Positions 15,736 through 24,828 of a DNA stretch of 37,952 bases are shown here, one piece after another. The notes under the pieces are model-generated. The model did not search any database. It was not told the origin of the DNA and saw only the letters and a list, made by a program, of their open reading frames with translations. Where the stretch lies: contig NZ_JACOOQ010000022.1 in assembly GCF_014287815.1 (NCBI RefSeq), positions 1 to 37,952 of the forward strand. The letters are read 5' to 3'. Positions within the stretch are counted from its first letter, which is position 1. Each line of letters opens with the position of its first letter. Origin of the DNA: Clostridium lentum (GTDB lineage Bacteria; Bacillota; Clostridia; Clostridiales; Clostridiaceae). A program made the translations under genes and the position numbers.

Positions 15736-16556
15736 TTTTCAATTGATTTTATTTCTTCTAAGAGCTCAAAGGCTCTTTTATTTTTTAAAGGATGAATTGC
15801 ATATGGAGCTATTTCACAAAGAGGCTCTAAAACAAATTCTCTTAAATGCATCAATGGATGAGGAAGAACTACAAACTCATCATTACTTACTAAATCATCA
15901 AATAATATTATATCTAAATCTATGGTTCTTGGTCCCCATTTAATTTCTCTTTTTCTCTCTAAGATACTTTCAACTCTTAAAAGTTCAGCCATTAATTCCT
16001 TTGGCTTTAAATATGTTTCCACTTCTATTACGGCATTTAAAAAGTCTTCTTGATCTTCTTTGCCCCATGGCTTAGTTACTAAAAGTTTTGATTCTTTTTT
16101 AACCTTTGTTCCTTCTAGCTCATTAATTTTTTCTATGGCACTTCTAATATATTGCTCCTTATTACCTATATTACTACCTAATGCTATATAAGCTTTATGG
16201 CGAGCAATTGTAGTTTCCACTGCTGCATAGTCTAAATGTCTTGATATTGGAGCCCATGGTTTCTTTAATGATATCTTTACTTCCTTTACTACTTCATAAG
16301 TGTCAAGTACATAGGCTCCTACTTTATATACTAAAGTTTCTAATAAGTCACAAAGCTCTTCTTTAAATACTTTTTCTACATTATGACATAACTCTCCATA
16401 ATGGACTGAAGCGCTTAAATCTCCATCTTTAGCAGCTTTGTGAAAGTCTAAAGATAATTCCAGTGATAATATAAATTTCTGCCCTAAAGCTTTTTCTTCT
16501 TGAAACACTCCATGATTGGCAAAAATCTCTATATTTTTTAAATATATTTTATCCAT
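15732..16556 (-). CDS. folK: Bifunctional dihydroneopterin aldolase / HPPK (FolB-FolK fusion)
   Basis: Residues 1-118 are dihydroneopterin aldolase (FolB): MDKIYLKNIEIFANHGVFQEEK and a C-terminal SLKKPWAPI. Residues from about 122 onward are 6-hydroxymethyl-dihydropterin pyrophosphokinase (FolK): AYIALGSNIGNKE, LVTKPWGKEDQEDFLNAV and RKREIKWGPRTIDLDIILFDD. The protein thus catalyses two consecutive steps, aldol cleavage of dihydroneopterin and pyrophosphorylation of the resulting pterin. It is the last gene of the folate operon, nine bases after folP. The fusion is a known arrangement in some Firmicutes. Confidence 0.95.
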   Translation of the reverse strand: MDKIYLKNIEIFANHGVFQEEKALGQKFILSLELSLDFHKAAKDGDLSASVHYGELCHNVEKVFKEELCDLLETLVYKVGAYVLDTYEVVKEVKISLKKPWAPISRHLDYAAVETTIARHKAYIALGSNIGNKEQYIRSAIEKINELEGTKVKKESKLLVTKPWGKEDQEDFLNAVIEVETYLKPKELMAELLRVESILERKREIKWGPRTIDLDIILFDDLVSNDEFVVLPHPLMHLREFVLEPLCEIAPYAIHPLKNKRAFELLEEIKSIEN

Positions 16557-16565
16557 TTCTTCTCC

Positions 16566-17375
16566 TTACTTTGCTTTAAGGATTGTATCTGTCATCATAC
16601 ATACCCTCTTATTTTCTAAAACATCATGAACTCTAATTATTTCACAACCAGCCATTATTCCTATTACTGTTGTAGCAAGAGTTCCTTCTAATCTTTCATC
16701 TACTGGTAAGTCCAATGCCAAACCTATCATTGATTTTCTTGAAGTTGCAAGAAGTACTGGATATCCCATATCCTTAATCCATTTTAAGTTATTCATCACC
16801 ATAAGATTTTCTTCATATGTCTTGGCAAAACCTATACCTGGATCTAATATTATATTTTCTTTCTTCACCCCTGCTTCTAAAGCAATATTTATACTTTCTT
16901 CTAAATCACTGATGAATTCTTTTTCTAAATCTTCATATGGCTTAGCTATTCTATTGTGCATTAATATGCAAGGAACATTATACTTAGCTGCTATCTTTGC
17001 CATAGCCTGATCCTTTTTAAAGCCCCACACATCATTGATTATATCTGCACCAACTTTTATGGCTGCTTCTGCTGTAGCACTATTATAAGTATCAATGGAA
17101 ATAACTACATCCATTTCTTTTCTTATAGCTTCAATAACTGGAACAACTCTACTTATTTCCTCTTCAATGGAAACAATTTTTGCACCTGGTCTAGTAGATT
17201 CTCCGCCAATATCAATAATATCTGCTCCTTCAACCACCAGCTTTCTCACTTGTATTAATGCATCATCTATTTCATTGAATTTTCCTCCATCAGAAAACGA
17301 ATCTGGAGTAACATTAAGTATTCCCATAATATATGTTCTTTCACCAAAGTTAAATTCAATATTTCTAATTTTCAA
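16566..17375 (-). CDS. folP: Dihydropteroate synthase
   Basis: FolP condenses the pterin pyrophosphate with p-aminobenzoate to give dihydropteroate. It is the sulfonamide target. Signatures are MGILNVTPDSFSDGGKF, DIIDIGGESTRPGA, ISIDTYNSATAEAAIKVGADIINDVWG, LDPGIGFAKT, LLATSRKS and a C-terminal RVHDV. The length of 269 residues is typical. It lies between the HD-domain gene and the folB/folK fusion in the folate operon. Confidence 0.97.
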   Translation of the reverse strand: MKIRNIEFNFGERTYIMGILNVTPDSFSDGGKFNEIDDALIQVRKLVVEGADIIDIGGESTRPGAKIVSIEEEISRVVPVIEAIRKEMDVVISIDTYNSATAEAAIKVGADIINDVWGFKKDQAMAKIAAKYNVPCILMHNRIAKPYEDLEKEFISDLEESINIALEAGVKKENIILDPGIGFAKTYEENLMVMNNLKWIKDMGYPVLLATSRKSMIGLALDLPVDERLEGTLATTVIGIMAGCEIIRVHDVLENKRVCMMTDTILKAK

Positions 17376-17393
17376 AACTTTTCCCCCTAAACC

Positions 17394-17867
17394 TTAGTAC
17401 TTTATCTCTAAATTTCTTTTTTCTAAAGTCCAATTGCACTCCTTGGCGGCTCTACATTTATAACATGCCCTTGAAAGCTTATCGCTTTTATAAATAATAG
17501 CGTTTAAATCATTACTTTCACAATTTCTATGATTTATAATTGCTTCTAAAATCATTATTTTTTCTTCTTCTTTAAAATCTATATCCTTAAGGATTTCTTT
17601 AGCTATATTAAAACTTGCAATATGATGACCAATTCCTTTTTCATACTGCTCTACCCTACCAATATCATGTAAAAGGCCAATGGCATAAATAACTTCCTTT
17701 GAATACTGTAATTTTTTTTCTAAAATCATCATATAAGCTATTCTAGACATATCTAAAAAATGTTCTAGGTTATGTCTACAAAATTCTCTTTTTTCTTCAT
17801 ATGCTTCTAACTTATTTAAATACTCCTTATAAAGAATATTATTAAATATCTTATTAACTCTTTCCAT
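17394..17867 (-). CDS. HD-domain phosphohydrolase embedded in the folate operon
   Basis: The 157-residue protein is a small HD-domain protein. Metal-site elements are visible in order: RHNLEH, the central LLHDIGR and GHHIA, then INHRN and a C-terminal SDKLSRA. A cysteine cluster CYKCRAAKEC follows the HD fold near residues 136-145. HD proteins are metal-dependent phosphohydrolases. It lies nine bases from folE and upstream of folP, so it is translated with the pathway. The removal of phosphates from dihydroneopterin triphosphate, between FolE and FolB, has no other candidate in the operon; a role there is an inference. Confidence 0.85.
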   Translation of the reverse strand: MERVNKIFNNILYKEYLNKLEAYEEKREFCRHNLEHFLDMSRIAYMMILEKKLQYSKEVIYAIGLLHDIGRVEQYEKGIGHHIASFNIAKEILKDIDFKEEEKIMILEAIINHRNCESNDLNAIIYKSDKLSRACYKCRAAKECNWTLEKRNLEIKY

Positions 17868-17875
17868 AAATCTAC

Positions 17876-18430
17876 CTACTTTTGTAATAACATCATAACT
17901 TCTCTTCTTAATGTAGCATCTTCCTTAAAAATACCTCTATATGATGTGGTTACAGTTTTTGTACCTGGTTTTTTAACACCTCTCATAGTCATGCACATAT
18001 GTTCTCCTTCAACTACTACCATTACTCCTTCTGCATCTAAGTATTTCATTATGGCATCTGCTATTTCACTGCTTAATCTTTCTTGTAACTGTGGTTTTTT
18101 TGCATATAATTCTACAGTTCTTGCCAGTTTTGAAAGTCCTGCAACTCTTCCTCTAGGTATATATGCTATATGAGCTTTACCATAAAAAGGTATTATGTGA
18201 TGCTCGCACATTGAGAAATATGTAATATCTTTTTCAATAACTAAATCGTTATTTTCCACTTCAAAAGTTTTTGATAGGATTTCTTCTGCATCTTTTCCTA
18301 ATCCTGAAAATACTTCTTCATACATTCTAGCAATTCTTTCAGGTGTTTCTACTAGTCCTTCTCTTTCTAAATCTTCTCCAATTCCTTCAAGTATAAGCTT
18401 TGCTCCAGCTATTATCTTTTCTCTATCCAT
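17876..18430 (-). CDS. folE: GTP cyclohydrolase I (type IA)
   Basis: FolE converts GTP to 7,8-dihydroneopterin triphosphate, the first pterin step of folate synthesis. The zinc-binding residues of the type IA enzyme are present: SMCEHH and the later [37 protein letters not shown] and a C-terminal REVMMLL are family signatures. The 184-residue length is normal. It sits between pabC and the HD gene in the folate operon with a GGAGGA ribosome binding site. Confidence 0.97.
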   Translation of the reverse strand: MDREKIIAGAKLILEGIGEDLEREGLVETPERIARMYEEVFSGLGKDAEEILSKTFEVENNDLVIEKDITYFSMCEHHIIPFYGKAHIAYIPRGRVAGLSKLARTVELYAKKPQLQERLSSEIADAIMKYLDAEGVMVVVEGEHMCMTMRGVKKPGTKTVTTSYRGIFKEDATLRREVMMLLQK

Positions 18431-18442
18431 ACAACGTTCCTC

Positions 18443-19180
18443 CTAATTTATAAATTGCTCATATTCACTTCTGATTTTTTCTACCACATTTGTGTTATAT
18501 TTTTTTTCTTCAAATTGTACAACCTTCATTATCCCTAAAACTGAATTAGTTATAAAAACTTCATCTGCACTATATAAATCTTTTTTATTTAAATGTTTTT
18601 CACAAACTTCAAAATTTTCTATTACCCAATTTCTTACCACTCCTTGTAATATGCCATCACTTATCTTTGGTGTATAAATTTTTTTATCTTTGATAATAAA
18701 TATATTACTAGTTGCACCTTCAGCTATATTCCCATAAATATTTAAAAATACAACTTCATTAAACCCTTCTTTATTTGCTTTATTATACTCATAAAGATTT
18801 TCATTATAGCTTAACGACTTAATATAAGTCATGTTAGAAGTAGGATTTCTTAAAACAGATGATAACTTTAGATTAAATCCATTTTTGTAATCTTCTTTAG
18901 AATATTTTATTTTTCTTGTGGAGAAAACTATATTCTTTTCTGTTACCACAATTTTTAATACTATATTTTTAAGCTTTTCTTCCTTTATAAAATTTTTAAT
19001 AAATTTAATATCAATATGCTCTCCTAACCCCATTATATCTATGGATTTATTTAGCCTATTTATATGTTCTTCTAAAAATATAGCTTCTTTTTTTATTAAA
19101 ATTGTTTCAAAAACTCCCTGTGCAAAATAAAAGCCACCATCAAGCTTTACATAATCTTTATTATAGCTTATTTCTCTCAT
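18443..19180 (-). CDS. pabC: Aminodeoxychorismate lyase (PLP class IV)
   Basis: PabC releases p-aminobenzoate and pyruvate from aminodeoxychorismate. The 245-residue protein belongs to the branched-chain aminotransferase/lyase class IV: FAQGVFETILI near the N-terminus, the PLP-binding lysine probably in TYIKSLSYNEN, then NIAEGATSNIFI and TPKISDGILQGVVR. Its ATG shares one base with the pabB stop (TAATG), showing translational coupling. D-amino acid aminotransferase is a sequence alternative, but the context strongly favours PabC. Confidence 0.92.
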   Translation of the reverse strand: MREISYNKDYVKLDGGFYFAQGVFETILIKKEAIFLEEHINRLNKSIDIMGLGEHIDIKFIKNFIKEEKLKNIVLKIVVTEKNIVFSTRKIKYSKEDYKNGFNLKLSSVLRNPTSNMTYIKSLSYNENLYEYNKANKEGFNEVVFLNIYGNIAEGATSNIFIIKDKKIYTPKISDGILQGVVRNWVIENFEVCEKHLNKKDLYSADEVFITNSVLGIMKVVQFEEKKYNTNVVEKIRSEYEQFIN

Positions 19181-20520
19181 TATAACACCTTCATTAATGC
19201 TTTTGCTTTATCTAGCGTTTCTAGATATTCATCTTCTTCAATGGATTCATAAGTTATTCCTCCACCTACACCAAAATACGCTTTATTATCTTTCTTTAAT
19301 ATTGTTCTTATAGCTATATTAAAATCACTGTTACCTCTGAAATCAAAATATCCTATGGCTCCTGTATATATATTTCTTTTTAAGCCTTCTAACTCTTCAA
19401 TTATTTCCATAGCTCTTATTTTTGGTGCTCCTGTAATAGAGCCACCTGGAAAACACTCTTTCATTACCTTCACAGCTGAAACATCATCTTGAAGCTCTCC
19501 TTCAATGGTGGACACAAGGTGGAATACTGTTGCATACTCTTCTAAAGCAAATAACTCCTTTACTTTTACTGTGCCAGGCTTACATACCTTACTAAAGTCA
19601 TTACGTTCTAAATCAACAATCATTAATAATTCTGATTTATCCTTTTCACTATTTATAAGTTCCAACTTATTTTTTTCATCTTCCTCTATAGTATTCCCTC
19701 TAGGTCTTGTCCCTTTTATTGGTCTAGTATGAGCAATTCCGTCTTTTATCTGAATGAATCTTTCTGGTGATGAACTTATTATTTGAAAATCATGAAAATT
19801 TAAATATGCTGAAAAAGGAGCCTTATTAATCTCTCTCAGCTTTTTATAGATTGTAAAGCTATCTTCTTCATTGTGGCAATAAAATCTTTGTGTCATATTG
19901 GCAATATATACGTCTCCACTTCTTATATATTCCTTAAGCCTTGTAATTGATTTTTTATATGCTTCTTTTGTAAAATTAGAAATAAATTTATCTTCTTGGT
20001 TATAGCTGAATTCTTCCTTCTTTACTTCTATTTGCTCTATTTTTTCAATGATACCTTCTACAATTTTTTCTTCATCTGCAAAATATGATATATATTGCTT
20101 ATTTTCCATTAAATCAAAGATAATAATATTTCTATAAAAAACAAATTTCATATGAGGAATTTTAAAATCTTCATCACTACTATCTGAAATTTTTTCAATT
20201 ATCCTTCCTGTATCATAAGATATGTATCCCATGGATCCCCCTATTAAAGGAATATTAGTTTTTTCTACCACCTTATTTCTCGTTAATAATTCATCTAATA
20301 TCTTAAAGGGGTTTCCTTCTACTTTCACTCCATCTATATAGCCATCATTTTGAAAACTAGAAAAAGTCATATATGGATTTAATCCTATAAAGGAATACTT
20401 TGATAACTTTTCATCTTCTTTAGAACTATCTAAAATAATAGTATCTATCTCATATCTAAAAGCTTCATAAACTTCACATGGATTTAAATTTAGCTTTATT
20501 TCTTTTAAATGTATGTTCAT
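19180..20520 (-). CDS. pabB: Aminodeoxychorismate synthase component I
   Basis: PabB aminates chorismate to 4-amino-4-deoxychorismate with ammonia from PabA. The chorismate-binding domain shows SSSPERF, the PabB-specific lysine in RPIKGTRPRG (anthranilate synthase has PIAGT), DLERNDFSKV and PGGSITGAPKIRAMEII. At 446 residues it is of normal length for a stand-alone PabB. It lies nine bases after pabA and overlaps pabC by one base. Confidence 0.96.
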   Translation of the reverse strand: MNIHLKEIKLNLNPCEVYEAFRYEIDTIILDSSKEDEKLSKYSFIGLNPYMTFSSFQNDGYIDGVKVEGNPFKILDELLTRNKVVEKTNIPLIGGSMGYISYDTGRIIEKISDSSDEDFKIPHMKFVFYRNIIIFDLMENKQYISYFADEEKIVEGIIEKIEQIEVKKEEFSYNQEDKFISNFTKEAYKKSITRLKEYIRSGDVYIANMTQRFYCHNEEDSFTIYKKLREINKAPFSAYLNFHDFQIISSSPERFIQIKDGIAHTRPIKGTRPRGNTIEEDEKNKLELINSEKDKSELLMIVDLERNDFSKVCKPGTVKVKELFALEEYATVFHLVSTIEGELQDDVSAVKVMKECFPGGSITGAPKIRAMEIIEELEGLKRNIYTGAIGYFDFRGNSDFNIAIRTILKKDNKAYFGVGGGITYESIEEDEYLETLDKAKALMKVL

Positions 20521-20529
20521 TTTTTGCTC

Positions 20530-21108
20530 CTATTTATAATTATTTACTATATTAATAAAATTCTTTAATATTTTATGTCCATCTTCTGTAAGTTCTGCTT
20601 CAGGATGAAATTGCACTCCATATATAGGATAATCTTTGTGCTTTACTGCCATGATTACATTATCCTCAGTTTGACATATAATTTCTAATTCTGCTGGTAT
20701 GCTACATTTTTCTATTTCTAAAGAATGATATCTTGTAACTTTTAAAGGATTTTTAACACCTTTGAATATATGCTGATTATTATGTATAACTTCACTTATC
20801 TTGCCATGCATAGGAATTTTTCCCTTAACAATTTTGCCACCAAAATAATGTCCAATACATTGATGTCCAAGACATATGCCTAAGATAGGTAATTTCCCCT
20901 TAAATCTTTCTAAAATTTCAAGACTAATCCCTGCTTGTTTAGGATCCTTTGGCCCTGGTGAAATAACGATTCCCGTTATATCCATATTTTCTATTTCATC
21001 AATGGTAATTTTATCATTCCTATAAATTATTATTTCTTCATCTAACTCCTTAAAATACCTTACTAAATTATATACAAAAGAGTCATAGTTATCTATCATT
21101 AATAACAT
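20530..21108 (-). CDS. pabA: Aminodeoxychorismate synthase glutaminase component
   Basis: PabA is a class I glutamine amidotransferase that supplies ammonia to PabB. The triad is visible: C79 in GICLGHQ, and H168 and E170 in QFHPEA. The N-terminal LLMIDNYDSFVYN and ISPGPKDP are typical of the PabA/TrpG family. Since the partner gene is pabB and no tryptophan genes are near, PabA is the right name, although such subunits may serve both complexes. It is the first gene of the folate operon, with AGGAGAG as ribosome binding site and an extended -10 promoter upstream. Confidence 0.95.
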   Translation of the reverse strand: MLLMIDNYDSFVYNLVRYFKELDEEIIIYRNDKITIDEIENMDITGIVISPGPKDPKQAGISLEILERFKGKLPILGICLGHQCIGHYFGGKIVKGKIPMHGKISEVIHNNQHIFKGVKNPLKVTRYHSLEIEKCSIPAELEIICQTEDNVIMAVKHKDYPIYGVQFHPEAELTEDGHKILKNFINIVNNYK

Positions 21109-21166
21109 TTTTTCTCTCCTTTTTTATGCATCCTTTTACAAATTGTGCTACAATATTTATTGATTA

Positions 21167-21175
21167 ATTATATCA
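21167..21175 (-). promoter_or_regulatory. Extended -10 promoter element of the folate operon
   Basis: TGATATAAT on the minus strand fits the TGnTATAAT extended -10 form, about 60 bases before pabA; a weak -35 TTTATT lies 16 bases further upstream. I see no folate-sensing (THF) riboswitch in this short leader. Confidence 0.5.
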
Positions 21176-21225
21176 TATGTTCTTGTTTAATAAAAACTAT
21201 TAGTTGAAGGGAGAATTTAACACTT

Positions 21226-22053
21226 ATGACAATATGCGATTTACATACACATTCTACAGCTTCTGATGGAACATCTTCACCTTCAGAAGTTGTTAAAAGA
21301 GCTAAGGCAGCTAATGTAAAATACTTAGCACTTACTGACCATGATACTGTTTCTGGTATAGAAGAAGCCTTAAAAACAGCTAAAGATCTTGATATAACTT
21401 TTATTCCTGGCATTGAATTATCTACTTATTTTAATAAGGAATCTATTCACGTTTTAGGATTTTTTAAAGGTGATGGATATAAAAATAAGGAATTAAATGA
21501 TTTCTTAGATTCAATAAAAACAAAGAGAATTGAAAGAGCTAAAAAGATAGTAGAAAATTTATCAAAATTCCATGATATTCATATAACTCTTGAATCTATT
21601 ATGAAAAATGGTAAAGATACCATAGCAAGACCTCATATAGCAAAAGCTATAATGGATGCAGGGTATAGCTATGATAAGGAATATATCTTTGAGCATTTCA
21701 TTGGAAATGATTGTCCTGCTTACATTCCTAGTGTGCAAATGGATACTAAAGAAGGTGTAGAACTTTTAAAGAAACATGGTGCTATAGTAGTTTTAGCTCA
21801 CCCAGTGCTTTTAAAGAAAAACTCTTTCCAAGATGTATTAGCACTTGGTTTTGATGGTCTTGAAGGAATATATGCCATGAACTCTAAAGAAGATACAGAA
21901 AAATTCTTAAGCTTTGCCAATGAACATAACCTTATCACTAGCTGTGGCTCAGACTCCCACGGTGGAGAAGATGACATTAAACATGGTTCATTAGGCTCAA
22001 TGAAAATGGATGAAGAATGGCTTACTAAATTTTTAACTAAGCTTAAAGCTTAG
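21226..22053 (+). CDS. PHP-domain phosphoesterase
   Basis: The 275-residue protein is a stand-alone PHP domain. Metal ligands appear in order: DLHTHSTASDG, LALTDHDT, PGIELSTYF, a middle RPHIAKAIMD, VLAHPVLL and SCGSDSHG. The nearest characterised relatives are the YciV/RnmAM-type enzymes that hydrolyse nucleoside 3',5'-bisphosphates or small RNA ends; the true substrate here is not known. GGGAG lies about 12 bases before the ATG, a rather long spacing. It diverges from pabA and ends at a long bidirectional terminator. Confidence 0.92.
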   Translation: MTICDLHTHSTASDGTSSPSEVVKRAKAANVKYLALTDHDTVSGIEEALKTAKDLDITFIPGIELSTYFNKESIHVLGFFKGDGYKNKELNDFLDSIKTKRIERAKKIVENLSKFHDIHITLESIMKNGKDTIARPHIAKAIMDAGYSYDKEYIFEHFIGNDCPAYIPSVQMDTKEGVELLKKHGAIVVLAHPVLLKKNSFQDVLALGFDGLEGIYAMNSKEDTEKFLSFANEHNLITSCGSDSHGGEDDIKHGSLGSMKMDEEWLTKFLTKLKA

Positions 22054-22062
22054 CTAAAAATT

Positions 22063-22114
22063 TATAAAAATAAAGAAGAAATAGCTTAGTTACTATTTCT
22101 TCTTTATTTTTATA
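22063..22114. terminator. Bidirectional terminator, perfect 22-bp stem
   Basis: The arm at 22063-22084 is exactly complementary to that at 22093-22114, with an eight-base loop. A-rich and T-rich stem ends give a T run on either strand. It separates the PHP gene from the convergent M18 aminopeptidase gene and begins next to both stop codons. Confidence 0.9.
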
Positions 22115-23497
22115 CTATTCTGCCATAAGGAAAGCTTTATATCCTCTCATTGTTTCAAAGATATCTACTTTGCTGGCAACTTCCCATGGAGCATGCATGT
22201 TTTGTAGTGCAACACCACAATCAATTACTTCCATACCGTACTCAGCTAAAATATAAGCAATAGTACCACCACCACCTTGGTCAACCTTACCTAATTCAGC
22301 CATTTGATATGCAACATCATTTTCATCCATTACATTTCTAAGCCATGCAACAAATTCTGCATTAGCATCATTACATCCACTTTTTCCTCTTGCTCCAGTA
22401 TATTTAGCAAAGGCTAATCCCTTACCAAAGAATGCAGAATTTTTCTTTTCGTATGCTCCTGCATAATTAGGATCAAAAGCTGCTGTAACATCTGAAGAAA
22501 GCATTTTAGAATTAGCTAATGCTCTTCTTAATTTAAGTTCAGAATACTCTCCTACTCTGTCCATTAATTCTGCCACTGCATTTTCAAAGAATCTTGATTG
22601 CATTCCAGTTGCTCCTATGCTTCCTACTTCTTCTTTATCTACTAATAATACCACTGAAGTCTTTTTAGTACTTTCAGTTTCAAGTAAAGCTAATAAAGAA
22701 GTGTATGCACAAATTCTATCATCATGTCCATATCCAGCAACCATACTTCTATCTAATCCTAAATCTCTTGCTTTTCCAGCTGGAACAATTTCTATTTCAG
22801 CTGACATGAAATCTTCTTCTTCAAAATCATATTTTTCTTTTAATAATTTTAATATATTTGCCTTAACAGCTTCTTTTTCTTCACCTTCTAAAGGCATGCT
22901 ACCAACTAAGATATTTAAATCTTCTCCAGCAATAACTTCTGTAGCTTTCTTTTGCTGTTGCTCTGATGCTAAATGTACTAACAAATCAGAAACCATAACA
23001 ACTGGATCAGTTTCTTCCTCTCCAACTACCACGTCTATTTTTGTACCATCTTTTTTAACTACTACCCCATGTAAAGCTAGAGGTATGGTTACCCATTGAT
23101 ATTTCTTAACTCCACCATAGTAATGAGTTTCCATTAAAGATAATTCACTATCTTCATATAATGGATTTGGTTTTAAATCTAATCTAGGTGAATCTACGTG
23201 AGAACCTATAATTCTCATACCACTTTCAATACTTTCGCTTCCTATTAAAAATAAAGCTAAAGATTTATCCATATTATTATAATATACCTTGTCTCCTGCC
23301 TTTAGAGATTTTCCAGCAGATATAACATTCTTTAAATTTCTATATCCTTTTGATTCTGCTAAATAAATAGCTTCTTTAATAGATTCTCTTTCTGTTTTAC
23401 AGTCTGATATATATTTCTTATATCCTTCACAAAAACTAAAAATCTCTTCTTTTTTAGTATTATCAAATTTTAACCATGCATTTTTTTTATTACCCAT
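22115..23497 (-). CDS. M18-family aminopeptidase (aspartyl aminopeptidase-like)
   Basis: The 460-residue protein is a two-zinc M18 aminopeptidase. Metal-ligand segments are GSHVDSPRLDLKP, VAGYGHDDRIC and VDKEEVGSIGATG (with catalytic Glu). SSDVTAAFDPNYAGAYE and the C-terminal DCGVALQNMHAPWEVASK supply the last ligand. It removes N-terminal residues from peptides in the cytoplasm. A GGAGGAG ribosome binding site overlaps the hprK stop region, so it is the downstream partner of hprK in a two-gene unit. Confidence 0.95.
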   Translation of the reverse strand: MGNKKNAWLKFDNTKKEEIFSFCEGYKKYISDCKTERESIKEAIYLAESKGYRNLKNVISAGKSLKAGDKVYYNNMDKSLALFLIGSESIESGMRIIGSHVDSPRLDLKPNPLYEDSELSLMETHYYGGVKKYQWVTIPLALHGVVVKKDGTKIDVVVGEEETDPVVMVSDLLVHLASEQQQKKATEVIAGEDLNILVGSMPLEGEEKEAVKANILKLLKEKYDFEEEDFMSAEIEIVPAGKARDLGLDRSMVAGYGHDDRICAYTSLLALLETESTKKTSVVLLVDKEEVGSIGATGMQSRFFENAVAELMDRVGEYSELKLRRALANSKMLSSDVTAAFDPNYAGAYEKKNSAFFGKGLAFAKYTGARGKSGCNDANAEFVAWLRNVMDENDVAYQMAELGKVDQGGGGTIAYILAEYGMEVIDCGVALQNMHAPWEVASKVDIFETMRGYKAFLMAE

Positions 23498-23506
23498 ATT
23501 CTCCTC

Positions 23507-24424
23507 CTAATTATCTTCTAAAGTTAGATTTTCCATCCTTCTTTCTATAATATCAACAGCACTTATATCTGACATTAAAGAATGTCTATAATTTACTGCT
23601 GCTGCCTCAATAATTACTGCAATATTTCTACCAGGTCTTACTGGTACTCTAAGCTTTCTAACATTAACGCCTAATATTTCTTGAGTATCTTGATTAATTC
23701 CAAGTCTATCATAATCACCATTATCCTTCCAATGCTCAAAATGCATAACAAGATTTATACCCTTAGACTCTTGCACTGAACTCAATCCATATAGTGCAGT
23801 GATGTCAATTATTCCAATTCCTCTCACTTCAAGCATTCCAATAGTAATTTTCGGAGATGTCCCAATAAGTTCTCCATCAATTTCCTTAATATCAACAGCA
23901 TCATCAGTTACAAGTCTATGCCCTCTTTTAATAAGTTCTAATGCAGTCTCACTTTTACCAATGCCACTTTCCCCTGTAATCAGTATACCTATACCGTATA
24001 CATCTACAAGTACACCATGTAATCTAGTTTCTGGTGCAAATTTATCTGATAAATATATGGTCATTTTACTAATAAAGTTAGTGGTAACTGATGTTGTTCT
24101 TAATAGCCAAGTTTTATTTTTCTTGGCAGCCCTTATGAATTCTTCATGTGGTTCTAATCCTCTTGTTATTACAACACATTTAGAATTAAAACTAAAGTAT
24201 TTATCTACTCTTTTTCTTCTTAACTCTCTACTCATATCCCCAATAAAACTCCACTCAGCCTTACCAACAACTTGTAATCTTTCAGGAGCAAAATAATTAT
24301 AAAATCCAGATAATTGAAGACCTGGTCTATTTATATCGTTAACAGTTATCTCTACACCTTTTTCACCTTCAACTAGTACTTCCAAATCAAAATCTTTAAT
24401 TAACGTTTCTACTGCAACTGACAA
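23507..24424 (-). CDS. hprK: HPr kinase/phosphorylase
   Basis: HprK phosphorylates and dephosphorylates serine 46 of HPr and so controls carbon catabolite repression in Gram-positives. The 305-residue protein has the Walker A loop GESGIGKSE (151-159), the catalytic LVTDDAVDI with D174 and D175, LHGVLVD ahead of the loop, and the family signature EVRGIGIIDI. The start is TTG 24424, supported by AAGGGTG seven bases upstream; no ATG fits. It lies between a DUF896 gene and the M18 aminopeptidase. The usual lgt neighbour is absent. Confidence 0.95.
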   Translation of the reverse strand: MSVAVETLIKDFDLEVLVEGEKGVEITVNDINRPGLQLSGFYNYFAPERLQVVGKAEWSFIGDMSRELRRKRVDKYFSFNSKCVVITRGLEPHEEFIRAAKKNKTWLLRTTSVTTNFISKMTIYLSDKFAPETRLHGVLVDVYGIGILITGESGIGKSETALELIKRGHRLVTDDAVDIKEIDGELIGTSPKITIGMLEVRGIGIIDITALYGLSSVQESKGINLVMHFEHWKDNGDYDRLGINQDTQEILGVNVRKLRVPVRPGRNIAVIIEAAAVNYRHSLMSDISAVDIIERRMENLTLEDN

Positions 24425-24439
24425 TATTTATCACCCTTT

Positions 24440-24637
24440 TTATTTTTTTTGCTTATTTTTTGGTTCTATTCCTGCAAGTTGACTTCTAAAATTCGCCTTA
24501 ACTCTGTCTATATAAATTCTTCTTAAATGAGCTTGTTCTTCTTTTTCAGCTTCATTTAATCCTTCTTCCTTGCTTTTTTTATATAATTCATTTATCCTAG
24601 ATGTTATTACATCTATTTTTGCATTTGTATAATCCAT
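24440..24637 (-). CDS. DUF896 (YnzC-like) small protein
   Basis: The 65-residue protein matches the DUF896/YnzC family: TSRINELYKKSKEEGLNEAEKEEQ, then RRIYIDRVKANFRSQL and a basic end. The family forms a short helical hairpin of unknown function. AAGGGAA precedes the ATG. It is placed just upstream of hprK, 15 bases away, and is probably cotranscribed with it. Confidence 0.9.
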   Translation of the reverse strand: MDYTNAKIDVITSRINELYKKSKEEGLNEAEKEEQAHLRRIYIDRVKANFRSQLAGIEPKNKQKK

Positions 24638-24775
24638 CTTAACATTCCCTTTCGTATATTAACTTCTTATGATTATTTTACATTTTTTTCTTATGAATAT
24701 CAACTTTATATTACAAAATTACTTCTTTTTTATTTATCTCCAAATTATAAATTAATTATTTATTAAAAGTTCAAG

Positions 24776-24806
24776 AAAAAAAGAGATGTCTTAAACACCT
24801 CTTTTC
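24776..24806 (-). terminator. Terminator of the agr locus
   Basis: On the minus strand GAGGTGT pairs with ACATCTC (one G-U), extended by AAAA/TTTT and followed by a T run. It lies 20 bases after the agrC1 stop. Confidence 0.8.
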
Positions 24807-24828
24807 GTAAAAATTTATTTATATTGCT

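Noticed and set aside
21109..21225. THF riboswitch upstream of pabA
   Set aside because: The leader is too short and lacks the conserved core; only a promoter-like element is visible.
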